Shown piece after piece: positions 35,614 through 44,258 of a DNA stretch of 64,000 nucleotides (positions are counted from its first letter, which is position 1; every line of letters starts with the position of its first letter). The stretch is from NCBI GenBank assembly GCA_964423405.1, contig CAYREY010000009.1, positions 22,166-86,165 on the forward strand, given 5' to 3'. The translations under genes and the position numbers were made by a program. The notes under the pieces are model-generated. The model was not told the DNA's origin, did not search any database, and saw only the letters and a program-made list of their open reading frames with translations. This stretch comes from Bog-950 sp964423405 (GTDB lineage Bacteria; Bacteroidota; Bacteroidia; Chitinophagales; LD1).

Positions 35614-36477
35614 ATGGGTATTTTCAAAAATTCGATACATCAAAAACAATTTGATGAAAATGGGTTCATCATATTACCCCTCGTATCTCATGAAACAATC
35701 GTGCAGCTTAAAAAACTACACCAGGAGCAGTTTACAGAGAACGATAACCGTACCTATGCCTTTAATGCCGAAAGCGAATCGGCCAAAAATGATTACATAG
35801 CTACCCGGTTAATTGAATTGCTTGCCGAATCGTTTGATAAAGTATTGGTAGATTACGTGAACCATGGCGGCACATTTTTTACAAAAGTTAAAGGCTATGG
35901 TGAATTACCTTTACACCAGGACACCACGGTAGTTGAGCCCGGCGCAGGATTTTATACCTGGATACCCCTACAGGATGTTACAGAACAAAACGGGTGCATG
36001 TTTATTGTAGAAAAGAGCCACCGTTTTTTTGAAAATTATGTTTCGTTTACCTACCCCAATGAGAGCATACCACGAGATACCATACAGCCACAGTATGTTA
36101 CTAAATTAGAGATGAAAGCAGGCGAAATACTGTTTTTGAATGGCCGTATGTTTCATGGCTCGTTTGAAAACAACACAACCAGGCACCGTGTTGCCGTAAA
36201 CGTTTCTATTACCAAAGCAGATACCCGGTTTGTGTACTACCAGAAAAAAAATGAGTTTACCGCATCAGAGTATTTTGTAACGGCAGAATCGTATAGAAAT
36301 AGTTACAAAACATACTCTGCCGGCGAGCTACCTGCCGGTGCAATTTTTTCGCGGGATATACCGTATAAGCATATTTCAATTAATAATAAGCTGTTGAATA
36401 ACAAGTGTATTGAGTTACTGCCGCACAAAAACTCTCTGTTTAGCAAGCTGAAACAATTGGTTGAATCGCTCTACTAA
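35614..36477 (+). CDS. PhyH-family Fe(II)/2OG dioxygenase
   Basis: A 287-residue PhyH protein with an intact site: H101-Q-D103 and H181 (MFHGSFENNTTRHR) with a downstream Arg. The N-terminus lacks the extra helix of other members, while the C-terminus FSKLKQLVESLY repeats the amphipathic tail of the tandem copies. It is divergent from the WelO5-like gene across 81 bp, so they may share a control region. It ends the accessory cluster before a convergent terminator. Confidence 0.86.
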   Translation: MGIFKNSIHQKQFDENGFIILPLVSHETIVQLKKLHQEQFTENDNRTYAFNAESESAKNDYIATRLIELLAESFDKVLVDYVNHGGTFFTKVKGYGELPLHQDTTVVEPGAGFYTWIPLQDVTEQNGCMFIVEKSHRFFENYVSFTYPNESIPRDTIQPQYVTKLEMKAGEILFLNGRMFHGSFENNTTRHRVAVNVSITKADTRFVYYQKKNEFTASEYFVTAESYRNSYKTYSAGELPAGAIFSRDIPYKHISINNKLLNNKCIELLPHKNSLFSKLKQLVESLY

Positions 36478-36523
36478 CCCCCCAAACAGCCTGACGTAGC
36501 CTTACCGGCCCTGAACTTATTAT

Positions 36524-36565
36524 AAACAGAAAACCCTTTGAGAAATCTCAAAGGGTTTTCTGTTT
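36524..36565. terminator. Bidirectional terminator between the PhyH gene and thrS
   Basis: A 20-bp inverted repeat (36524-36543 / 36546-36565), starting AAACAGAAAACCC, has A/T tracts at both ends. It lies between convergent genes. Confidence 0.8.
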
Positions 36566-36581
36566 TAGTAAGGTATGCAGG

Positions 36582-38510
36582 TTACTTGTACTCTGCAATC
36601 TCCTGGTTTATTTGCGCAATAAAATCGGTAAGCGATTTGGTACCCTGGTCGCCATGGCCTTGTTTACGCACCGCCACTGCATTATCAGCCGCTTCTTTCT
36701 CACCCACTACCAGCATATATGGTACGCGGCGCAACTCGGTATCGCGTATTTTTTTACCAATCTTCTCGGCACGCTCATCTACGCTTACTTCTATACCGTT
36801 CTTTTTCAGTTCGGCTTTTACACGGTAAGCATAGTCCATGTATTTATCGCTTATAGGCAGTATAGCTACCTGCTCGGGCGCTAACCAAACAGGAAACTTA
36901 CCGGCGTAGTGCTCAAGTAAGAAACCTATCATACGCTCGTGGGTAGATAGTGGTGCCCGGTGAATAATGATAGGGCGCTCTTTTTCGTTTTTCTCGTTGG
37001 TAAACCAAAGATCAAAACGCTCGGCCTGGGCAAAATCTACCTGGTTGGTAGCAATGGTAAACTCTTTACCAATGGCACTCCATATCTGTATATCTATTTT
37101 AGGGCCATAGAAAGCTGCTTCATCGGCCACCTCTACAAACGGCAGGCCCGATTTAACCAGCACGCGGCGAACCATATCTTCGGTTTCGTTCCACAGGGCT
37201 GCGTTGTCTATATACTTCTGGCCCAGTTTTTCGGGTGCGTGTTTGCTAAAGCGCATCTGGTATTTTTCTATACCAAATATTTTAAAATACTTAACGTACA
37301 GCTCGTTCACCTTCATAAACTCCTCCTCAAACTGATCTTTGGTACAGTAGATGTGCGCATCGTTCATTTGCATACTGCGCACACGCATCAGGCCCATCAG
37401 CTCGCCGCTTTGCTCGTACCGGTAGCAGGTACCGTACTCGGCAAAGCGCAACGGCATATCGCGGTAGCTTTTAGGGGTGGCGCCAAATATTTTGTGGTGG
37501 TGCGGGCAGTTCATGGCCTTCAGGTAGTACTTGCCGCCATCCAGCTCCATGGGCGGAAACATACTATCGGCATAGTACGGCAGGTGGCCGCTGCGCAGGT
37601 ACAGGGCATCTTTGGCAATGTGCGGGCTTTTTACACGTACATAGCCTTGCTCATTCTCATTCTTTTTGGCCAGTGCCTCCAGCTTTTCAATAATGGCAGC
37701 GCCTTTAGGCAACCACAGGGGCAGGCCGGGGCCTACCTCATCGTCAAAAGCAAATATTTCCAGCTCGCGGCCTATTACGCGGTGGTCACGCTTTTTCTGC
37801 TCTTCCAGCATGGCCAGGTACTCATCCAGTTGCTGCTGCTTGGGAAACGTAATACCATAAATACGGGTTAGCTGCTTGTTGTTGCTATCGCCTTTCCAGT
37901 AAGCACCGGCAATGTTAAGCAGTTTAATAGCCTTAATATAACCGGTAGACGGGATATGCGGCCCACGGCACAGGTCGGTAAAGTTACCTTGCTTGTAAAA
38001 TGTAATTTCTCCATCGGCCAGGCCACCCAGCAGGTCAAGTTTATACTCATCGCCTTTTTCGGTAAAGTATTTTACCGCTTCGGCCTTTGGCATTTCGCTG
38101 CGTACGTATTTATTATCCTGCTTAGCCAGTTCGCCCATCAGCTTTTCTACCTTTTGCAGGTCTTCTTCGCTAAGGGTTTGGCCGCCCAGGTCAATATCGT
38201 AGTAGTAGCCGTTATCTAACGGCGGGCCTACCCAGAATTTAACGCCCGGGAAAAGGGTTTCTATAGCCTCGGCCATCAGGTGGGCCGAAGAGTGCCAGAA
38301 GGTTTTTTTACCCCACTCATCTTCAAACTTCAAAAGCTTAATGCTGGAGTCTTTCGTTATGGGGCGGGTTAAATCCCACACTTCACCATTTACCTCGGCA
38401 CTTAACACGGCCTTGGCCAATCCCTGGCTGATACTGGCAGCCACCTCGTAAGCAGAAACCCCTTCGTTGTATTCGCGAACACTTCCATCGGGCAGAGTAA
38501 TCTTTATCAT
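36582..38510 (-). CDS. thrS: Threonyl-tRNA synthetase
   Basis: A 642-residue class II synthetase of typical length. The N-terminal TGS domain (1-60) is followed by the editing domain with HSSAHLMAEA (HxxxH). The catalytic domain has the zinc-site AMNCPHH and motif 2 FAEYGTCYRYEQSG. Motif 3 is IHRAPLSTHERMIG, and an anticodon-binding domain closes the protein. It charges tRNA-Thr. It is transcribed alone; a TAnnTTCG-like box lies about 40 bp upstream. Confidence 0.97.
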   Translation of the reverse strand: MIKITLPDGSVREYNEGVSAYEVAASISQGLAKAVLSAEVNGEVWDLTRPITKDSSIKLLKFEDEWGKKTFWHSSAHLMAEAIETLFPGVKFWVGPPLDNGYYYDIDLGGQTLSEEDLQKVEKLMGELAKQDNKYVRSEMPKAEAVKYFTEKGDEYKLDLLGGLADGEITFYKQGNFTDLCRGPHIPSTGYIKAIKLLNIAGAYWKGDSNNKQLTRIYGITFPKQQQLDEYLAMLEEQKKRDHRVIGRELEIFAFDDEVGPGLPLWLPKGAAIIEKLEALAKKNENEQGYVRVKSPHIAKDALYLRSGHLPYYADSMFPPMELDGGKYYLKAMNCPHHHKIFGATPKSYRDMPLRFAEYGTCYRYEQSGELMGLMRVRSMQMNDAHIYCTKDQFEEEFMKVNELYVKYFKIFGIEKYQMRFSKHAPEKLGQKYIDNAALWNETEDMVRRVLVKSGLPFVEVADEAAFYGPKIDIQIWSAIGKEFTIATNQVDFAQAERFDLWFTNEKNEKERPIIIHRAPLSTHERMIGFLLEHYAGKFPVWLAPEQVAILPISDKYMDYAYRVKAELKKNGIEVSVDERAEKIGKKIRDTELRRVPYMLVVGEKEAADNAVAVRKQGHGDQGTKSLTDFIAQINQEIAEYK

Positions 38511-38550
38511 TGACTATTTATTAGTGATTATTGATTATTAAAATGAAGTG

Positions 38551-38558
38551 CGAATATA
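38551..38558 (-). promoter_or_regulatory. Putative -7 box variant (TATATTCG) for thrS
   Basis: The minus strand reads TATATTCG, one base off TAnnTTTG, about 41 bp before the thrS start codon. Confidence 0.3.
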
Positions 38559-38640
38559 ACAGAATAGGTAAAATTGGTAGCAGACAGTGGTTATAAGACT
38601 TAACTATTAATATTTATTTTGTTGCCATTAAACCGATACG

Positions 38641-39012
38641 ATGAAAAATATACTATTTGCCCTATCGCTATTGTTTTGCCTGGCGGCTAAGGCCCAGCAG
38701 GCCGATAACTGTGTGCTGGTATTAAATGGCAAGGAACTAAGTACCGAAGATGTAATTACCAAAGATGATGCAGCGCACTTTTGCAGCCTGCTATTTCGCG
38801 ATGCGGTAACCAAAAAAGATATGCTGCCTACTGCTTATAACTGGGTAGCCAGCAATAACGGGCAAATTATAAAAGGCACCCTGGCCGATTGCTTTAAACT
38901 GATGGAAGCCGCCAAAGGCATGGCCAGCGGCGATGTGCTGTACATACAAGAAATTAAATACAAGGGAGTAAAAGGCCAGTGTAAGGGGCAGTTTCAGCTA
39001 AGGATTAAGTAA
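38641..39012 (+). CDS. Hypothetical small secreted protein
   Basis: A 123-residue protein with a signal peptide (MKNILFALSLLFCLAAKAQQ), likely cleaved after AKA. Four Cys residues in the mature part (DNC, HFC, DCF, QCK) could form two disulfides. No family recognised. The next gene starts 13 bp downstream, but that product has no signal peptide. Confidence 0.65.
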   Translation: MKNILFALSLLFCLAAKAQQADNCVLVLNGKELSTEDVITKDDAAHFCSLLFRDAVTKKDMLPTAYNWVASNNGQIIKGTLADCFKLMEAAKGMASGDVLYIQEIKYKGVKGQCKGQFQLRIK

Positions 39013-39025
39013 ACCCGAAGCATCT

Positions 39026-39400
39026 ATGGCAGCTCTGGAAAAGTTAAGTGCAGCGGAACTAAACAAAATATTCACCGCGCAACGAATTAAGGAGGATGTA
39101 TTTAATTACACTGACCCCGAAAATGAAGACGATACAATTTTTGACCATGAAGGAAAAAATCCTAAAAGCTTTAGAATTACTCCGGAAATGCCTATTACTA
39201 TAATATCGTATAAAATTCAACAATCGTTGGTGCCAGATTCGGAGTATATAATTTTAAATGTCCTATTTGGGTTAGGAAAATTTGATAAAGGAACGAATGG
39301 CATTTTTAAAGTAGAACACGCTTTGGGCCGCGCCCATTACAATCAAGATTCAGAGTTTATATCTCTTGATTTATTCTACGACCCATTACATTTGCTTTAA
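39026..39400 (+). CDS. Hypothetical cytoplasmic protein
   Basis: A 124-residue acidic protein with no signal peptide and no motif I recognise. The segment FNYTDPENEDDTIFDHEGKN is rich in Asp/Glu. It follows the small secreted protein by 13 bp. Codon use is more A/T-rich than the neighbours, which may point to a separate origin. Confidence 0.55.
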   Translation: MAALEKLSAAELNKIFTAQRIKEDVFNYTDPENEDDTIFDHEGKNPKSFRITPEMPITIISYKIQQSLVPDSEYIILNVLFGLGKFDKGTNGIFKVEHALGRAHYNQDSEFISLDLFYDPLHLL

Positions 39401-39421
39401 TCTACAGCAAACGGATAAAAA

Positions 39422-40309
39422 TTATTTTAACCCAAATATCTCCAACACTGCCTTGCGTATGTTTTTACTGATAGATTCGGTAGGCAGGTCGTTTTCATCG
39501 TGGCCGAAAGGGTCTTCTATTTCTTCGGCAATAAGCTCCATACTGGTTAGTGCGTAAAATATAAAGGCCACCACCGGTATGCAGTAATACCCCAGCGAAA
39601 ACACCATGGTAAACGGCAATGTCATTACAAAAAAGAAAATGAATTTTTTGAGGAAGATGCCATACGAAAAAGGTATGGGCGTATTCTTAATACGCTCGCA
39701 GGCACCGCATATATCGGTAAACGAAACAAGCTCGGCGTTCAGGTAAATAAGGTGCTCATTGCTGATAACACCCTGCCGGTTAAGTTCATGTATGCGGTTA
39801 TAAATAACACGGGCTAAAAAATTAGGCTGGTGATTATCGGGCTTAAGATCATGATGATTAAACTGCGGGTGGTGTTGCAGCTCGTTAGGGTGGAAACTGT
39901 TACGCAGATGATTTTTTAGTGCAAAGGAATAGTTGGGAATCATAACCGAAAAAAAACTGCGGTTTTCGGTATCGCCGGCAGGTAAAATACTGTTTAGCTT
40001 AAGCGAAAGGTTACGGCTGTTGTTTACCAATGCGCCCCATAGTTTGCGGCCCTCCCACCAGCGGTCGTAGGCACTGTTGGTACGAAAAACCAACAGCATG
40101 GATATTACAAAGGTGAGCATGCTGTGCATAATAGATAAGTTTTTGAGATGGTCGTTCTTATCCATATGCAGATAACCACTGAAATACCAGGCCACCACAC
40201 CCGAATACACACAAATGGTGAGTATCATGGGCAATAACTCACGAAACGTATCGGACTTGTGAAACTTAAACAGAAAAGAAAACCAGTCTTTGGGGTTGTA
40301 TGAAATCAC
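39422..40309 (-). CDS. Bestrophin-family ion channel
   Basis: A 295-residue membrane protein of the bestrophin / UPF0187 family. The diagnostic segment FRTNSAYDRWWEGRKLWG is present, followed by the expected SRNL helix region. Two N-terminal and two C-terminal membrane segments fit the fold. Bacterial homologues form pentameric ion channels. It converges with the hypothetical protein gene upstream in the window. Confidence 0.88.
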   Translation of the reverse strand: MISYNPKDWFSFLFKFHKSDTFRELLPMILTICVYSGVVAWYFSGYLHMDKNDHLKNLSIMHSMLTFVISMLLVFRTNSAYDRWWEGRKLWGALVNNSRNLSLKLNSILPAGDTENRSFFSVMIPNYSFALKNHLRNSFHPNELQHHPQFNHHDLKPDNHQPNFLARVIYNRIHELNRQGVISNEHLIYLNAELVSFTDICGACERIKNTPIPFSYGIFLKKFIFFFVMTLPFTMVFSLGYYCIPVVAFIFYALTSMELIAEEIEDPFGHDENDLPTESISKNIRKAVLEIFGLK

Positions 40310-40431
40310 TATCTATTGTTTTATATCTGAAGCCCGCTAATATACTATTAGGCGTTAAAATGACGCACAAATCAGATAAACAAATAAAAGAGTATGTTTA
40401 CTATATTGTAAAAAACAAAACCCCTGCGCAA

Positions 40432-41976
40432 ATGATATTTAGCAAAAAGAATTGCAGCTTGTTGTTAATCATTGTACTGCTACTAACCCAGGCATGCAGC
40501 AAAAAGCCAGACGATACCAACACGGGTAATACTATTACAGAAACCACCTACACAGTAAACAATCAAAATCTGCTGGGCGCTGCCGTATCGGACCAAACCG
40601 GCGATAAAATATTATACTACGGCACGTGGACCGGCAACAATACCATAGATAAAATTACCGCTATAGTATTCAGCAAAGCCGGCAGCGATACTACAGTAAC
40701 CTACCAACTAACCACCGATGGAGACAGTGTAGCGTATGCCTATTTTAGTGTTGGCAACCAGGTACAGCCCAGGCTTTACACATTTAACCAGGTGGGCGAT
40801 AAAGAGGTGTACGTTTCAATATTTGATTACAACTGGGCCAGTGGTACCGGCACGTTCGATCAGGAAATACATATCAGCAATGGTGACGTTATGAAAACCA
40901 ATGAGTTTACAGAAACCATGGCCAACAGCGGGCTCTTTCCGGGTGTACCACCAGCCGTTACTTCGCTTATAGGCGCTACAGTGGTTACAGTAGCTGTAGT
41001 AGGCGCGGTAGCTGTGGTATGCCCCCCTTGTGCTGCTGCCGGTGTAACCATAGGGCTAATGCTTCCCAATAACGCCAATGCATCTACCGATATGCCACCA
41101 CCCACCCCCAATAACCCTAACCCCACACAACAACCAGCCCCCACCCCACCACCGGTACCAACCTGCAACGGCGCTACTATAAACTTTAACGCAAATATGG
41201 ATGCGCAGGGTAGTATAGCCGTGTTTGCCGTTACCGGTGGCAACGGAGTGTACCGGTATGGTATAGGCAATCCACCTGTGTTTCAGGCCAGTCAGTTTTT
41301 TTTAAATAACTACCCCGATGGCAATTACATTATTACAGTAAAAGATACCAGCGGCTGCAAAACCACTAAACCTTTTAACCTATCGAGAAACACCACAACC
41401 GTAATGGATATTGACAGCAACCAGTACACGGTAGTACAAATTGGCAACCAAAAATGGCTGAAAGAAAACCTTAAAGTAAGCCGCTATAATAATGGCGATA
41501 CGATTAGCTTACTAAGCAGCGACCTGCAGTGGTCAGGAACAGCATCGGGTGCCTGGTGCTATTATGGCAACGATGCCCAGTATGAGGCTACCTATGGAAA
41601 ATTATATAATTACTACGCTACCGCCGATAGCCGTAAACTATGCCCTGCCGGCTGGCACATACCCACCGATGCCGACTATGCAACTTTAAGAGCCGCCTAC
41701 ACATCGGACGATTTGAAAGCACTTACCAATTGGGCCGCAGTGCCTAACCAAAACCCTACCAATGCCAGCGGATTTAGTGCATTACCTGCCGGGCAACGCT
41801 ATGGTTTTGACGGAACGTTTCACGACATAGGACAAATGGCTGTTTTCTGGACCAGCACTACAGACCCTAATAACGCCAACCAAACATTGGTACAATACCT
41901 GCCAGAGGGCGGCGGTGGCGGCCAGGGTACCAATGGCCGGAACAATGGGATATCTGTACGCTGTATTAAAGACTAG
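40432..41976 (+). CDS. FISUMP-domain lipoprotein
   Basis: A 514-residue lipoprotein from the ATG at 40432 (MIFSKKNCSLLLIIVLLLTQAC). An ORF start 132 bp upstream overlaps the bestrophin gene and hides the signal. A Pro-rich stretch (about 220-245) links an N-terminal unknown region to the C-terminal FISUMP domain (about 365-514). The domain has QIGNQKWLKENLKVSRY, YGKLYNY and LCPAGWHIPTDADY. FISUMP domains are common on secreted Bacteroidota and Fibrobacter proteins. Its stop is 3 bp from the convergent TPR gene stop. Confidence 0.85.
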   Translation: MIFSKKNCSLLLIIVLLLTQACSKKPDDTNTGNTITETTYTVNNQNLLGAAVSDQTGDKILYYGTWTGNNTIDKITAIVFSKAGSDTTVTYQLTTDGDSVAYAYFSVGNQVQPRLYTFNQVGDKEVYVSIFDYNWASGTGTFDQEIHISNGDVMKTNEFTETMANSGLFPGVPPAVTSLIGATVVTVAVVGAVAVVCPPCAAAGVTIGLMLPNNANASTDMPPPTPNNPNPTQQPAPTPPPVPTCNGATINFNANMDAQGSIAVFAVTGGNGVYRYGIGNPPVFQASQFFLNNYPDGNYIITVKDTSGCKTTKPFNLSRNTTTVMDIDSNQYTVVQIGNQKWLKENLKVSRYNNGDTISLLSSDLQWSGTASGAWCYYGNDAQYEATYGKLYNYYATADSRKLCPAGWHIPTDADYATLRAAYTSDDLKALTNWAAVPNQNPTNASGFSALPAGQRYGFDGTFHDIGQMAVFWTSTTDPNNANQTLVQYLPEGGGGGQGTNGRNNGISVRCIKD

Positions 41977-41978
41977 CT

Positions 41979-43058
41979 TTATTTTAATGCCTGTAGATTA
42001 TCCAGATGCTGGCGGGCCCTTGTAAAGTCGGGGTCCAGGTTCAGGCAATTCTGATATAACGCTATTGCTTCTTTGGTTTTGCCCAGGTCTTCGGCGCACA
42101 GGCCTTTGCTGAAATACGCCCCGGCATACGATGGGGCAACCTTTACAGCCAGGTCGTAATAACGGTATGCCTGCTCCAGCGAATCCATCTGGTAGTAACA
42201 AAAGCCGGTGCCCATGTAGGCCTCTACATTTTTGTGATTTACTTCAATTACTTTTTTAAACTCCTCTACAGCTTTGCTTAGTTTTTCGGTAGCCTGAGCA
42301 ATTTTGTCGGCGTCGTATAGTTTCACTCCCTCCTCTTTCAAAATGTTGGCTTTGGCATATAAGGCATCCTCAGGCTTATCGCTTACCCTGATAGCATTAT
42401 CAAAATACTTTTCGGCGTTTTTATCCTTTCGCTGTTTTAGCAGCAAACCAATTTGCACATAAGCGTTGTAAAACTTAGGGTTAAGCTCTGTAGCGGTTTG
42501 AAAGCTGGATAAGGCTTTAATAGTATCGCCTACTTCTTTAAAAATAGTGCCTTTGTAAAAGTAGATATCTGCATTCTGCGGGTCTTTGGCTATGGCTGCA
42601 TTCAGGTAATCGAGCGCCAGGCGGTAGTTGCCGTTTAAGGTAGTATCTATATAGGCCATCTCTGCCGCCTTAACATAAAAAGAGGTATTGGTAGAATCGG
42701 TACTGATAGCTTTTTGCATGAGCGTAAGGCCGCGTTGCAGCTCGCCGGTTTTTTTAAACAACTCGGCAGCATACAAATAGAACTCCGGCCTAAGCGAATC
42801 GAGGTTTAGCGCTATAAACATATCGGTAGCGGCGCTTTTGTAATCGCTGTTGGCTTCAAACAACTGGGCCCGCTTGTAGTACAGGTACGGGTTAAGCGAG
42901 TCTTTCTCAATCTCTGCATTCATGGCTTCCAGTTGGGGTATAGCCAGCGAATCGGTTTTTTGAGCATCTACAGGTTTGTTACACTGCTTGCACGATGGCA
43001 GCAGGGCAACAGTTACTACTGTTATTAATATAGAAAGTAAAAAAATGATTTTCCGCAT
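41979..43058 (-). CDS. TPR-repeat lipoprotein
   Basis: A 359-residue protein with a lipoprotein signal (VALLPSCKQC). About eight tetratricopeptide repeats fill the mature protein, e.g. YLYYKRAQLFEANSDYKSAA and AGAYFSKGLCAEDLGKTKEA. TPR lipoproteins scaffold envelope assembly; the specific partner is unknown. Confidence 0.85.
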   Translation of the reverse strand: MRKIIFLLSILITVVTVALLPSCKQCNKPVDAQKTDSLAIPQLEAMNAEIEKDSLNPYLYYKRAQLFEANSDYKSAATDMFIALNLDSLRPEFYLYAAELFKKTGELQRGLTLMQKAISTDSTNTSFYVKAAEMAYIDTTLNGNYRLALDYLNAAIAKDPQNADIYFYKGTIFKEVGDTIKALSSFQTATELNPKFYNAYVQIGLLLKQRKDKNAEKYFDNAIRVSDKPEDALYAKANILKEEGVKLYDADKIAQATEKLSKAVEEFKKVIEVNHKNVEAYMGTGFCYYQMDSLEQAYRYYDLAVKVAPSYAGAYFSKGLCAEDLGKTKEAIALYQNCLNLDPDFTRARQHLDNLQALK

Positions 43059-43197
43059 GGCACAAAGAAAAGAAAATACAATTGTTGTAAACAGGCATTG
43101 TTTTTCAAAAATCTCTGTTTACTTTCACATTAGTTCTTTGATTAACCACTGGTAATACAGGCAGGCTTTGGCCGGCCCACTACCGGTTTATGATACG

Positions 43198-43388
43198 CCC
43201 ACACAGACCGATGCGTTAGTTAGTATTTTTATAGAACCGGGCTTAAGTTGTAACGTCAATGGCGGGTCGCACTCCGGGCAACCGGGGCTTCGTCCAAAAA
43301 ACAAGTTAACAGCGAATTACAGCGATGTTGCTAAGCCCAAATCTTGACTTGAGGTAACTTAACGTCAATACTCTGTGTGGGTTTTTTT
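43198..43388 (+). ncRNA. Candidate structured RNA (6S-like size) with terminal stem and terminator
   Basis: The interval 43059-43519 has no gene. CCCACACAGA (43198-43207) is complementary to TCTGTGTGGG (43372-43381), which is followed by seven T. An inner pair GGGCTTA (43239-43245) / TAAGCCC (43332-43338) nests within it. TTAAGTT and AACTTAA in the same region can also pair. A ~190-nt RNA closed by a terminal stem and ended by a T-run fits a 6S-type RNA, but no specific match was recognised. The strand follows the T-run. Confidence 0.4.
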
Positions 43389-43413
43389 ATTTACTTCAAA
43401 CCATAACCATATA

Positions 43414-43458
43414 GCGTCATTGCGAGGAACGAGGCTCTGCGAGTGACGAAGCAATCTA
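43414..43458. repeat. Short palindromic intergenic repeat (REP-like)
   Basis: GCGTCATTGCGAGGAACG, a short spacer, then CGAGTGACGAAGCAATCT form an imperfect inverted repeat of a type common between genes in many draft bacterial genomes. It lies just upstream of pdxJ. Confidence 0.6.
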
Positions 43459-43519
43459 TTTTTAAATTAAGGCATTGCTTCGGTTTCAACAGCCTCTTGC
43501 AAAACATACCATTTTAACC

Positions 43520-44239
43520 ATGCCCTCAACCCGTTTATCTGTCAACATCAACAAAATAGCTTTATTACGTAACTCGCGCGGCTCCAATATTCCCGATGTA
43601 GTACAATTTGCCAAAGACTGTGAGCGCATGGGCGCGCAGGGCATAACCATACACCCGCGGCAGGATGAAAGGCACATTACCCGCAACGATGTATATGCCC
43701 TGAAACCGGTGGTAACCACCGAGTACAATATTGAGGGGTACCCATCGGAAGATTTTTTAAAAATGGTATGCGAGGTTAAACCCGAGCAATGTACCCTGGT
43801 GCCCGATACACCGGGCCAGCTTACCAGCGACCACGGCTGGGATACCCTTAACCAGCAGGCTTTACTTAAAGATGTAGTAGCCCGCCTGAAAGCATCGGGC
43901 ATACGCGTATCGTTGTTTATAGACCCTGTAAACGAACGGCTGGATGCTGCCAAAGAAACCGGTGCCGACCGCATAGAGTTTTACACCGGCCCCTACGCGC
44001 ACGATTTTTATATAAACAAACAAAAAGCCGTAGCCGCCTTTACGCTGGCAGCACAGCACTGCAACAACATTGGCCTGGGTATTAATGCCGGCCACGATTT
44101 AAACCTGGATAACCTGAAATACTTTAAACAACAGGTACCGGGCCTGCTAGAGGTATCTATTGGCCATGCACTGGTACGCGATTGCCTGTACCTTGGCCTG
44201 GAAAACACCATACAGCTATACCTGGCACAACTGGAGTAA
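43520..44239 (+). CDS. pdxJ: Pyridoxine 5'-phosphate synthase
   Basis: A 239-residue protein from the ATG at 43520 (MPSTRLSVNINKIALLRNSR); the longer ORF adds a non-conserved leader. VNINKIALLRNSRG, GITIHPRQDERHI and GAHDLNL-like NAGHDLNLDN match the PdxJ TIM barrel. It condenses deoxyxylulose 5-phosphate and aminoacetone phosphate in vitamin B6 synthesis. plsC starts 19 bp downstream, so the two may be cotranscribed. Confidence 0.95.
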   Translation: MPSTRLSVNINKIALLRNSRGSNIPDVVQFAKDCERMGAQGITIHPRQDERHITRNDVYALKPVVTTEYNIEGYPSEDFLKMVCEVKPEQCTLVPDTPGQLTSDHGWDTLNQQALLKDVVARLKASGIRVSLFIDPVNERLDAAKETGADRIEFYTGPYAHDFYINKQKAVAAFTLAAQHCNNIGLGINAGHDLNLDNLKYFKQQVPGLLEVSIGHALVRDCLYLGLENTIQLYLAQLE

Positions 44240-44258
44240 CACATTTTCTTATCAACCC

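Noticed and set aside
36960..37871. Plus-strand 303-codon ORF opposite thrS
   Set aside because: thrS is unambiguous on the other strand; the antisense product has no signals of a real protein.
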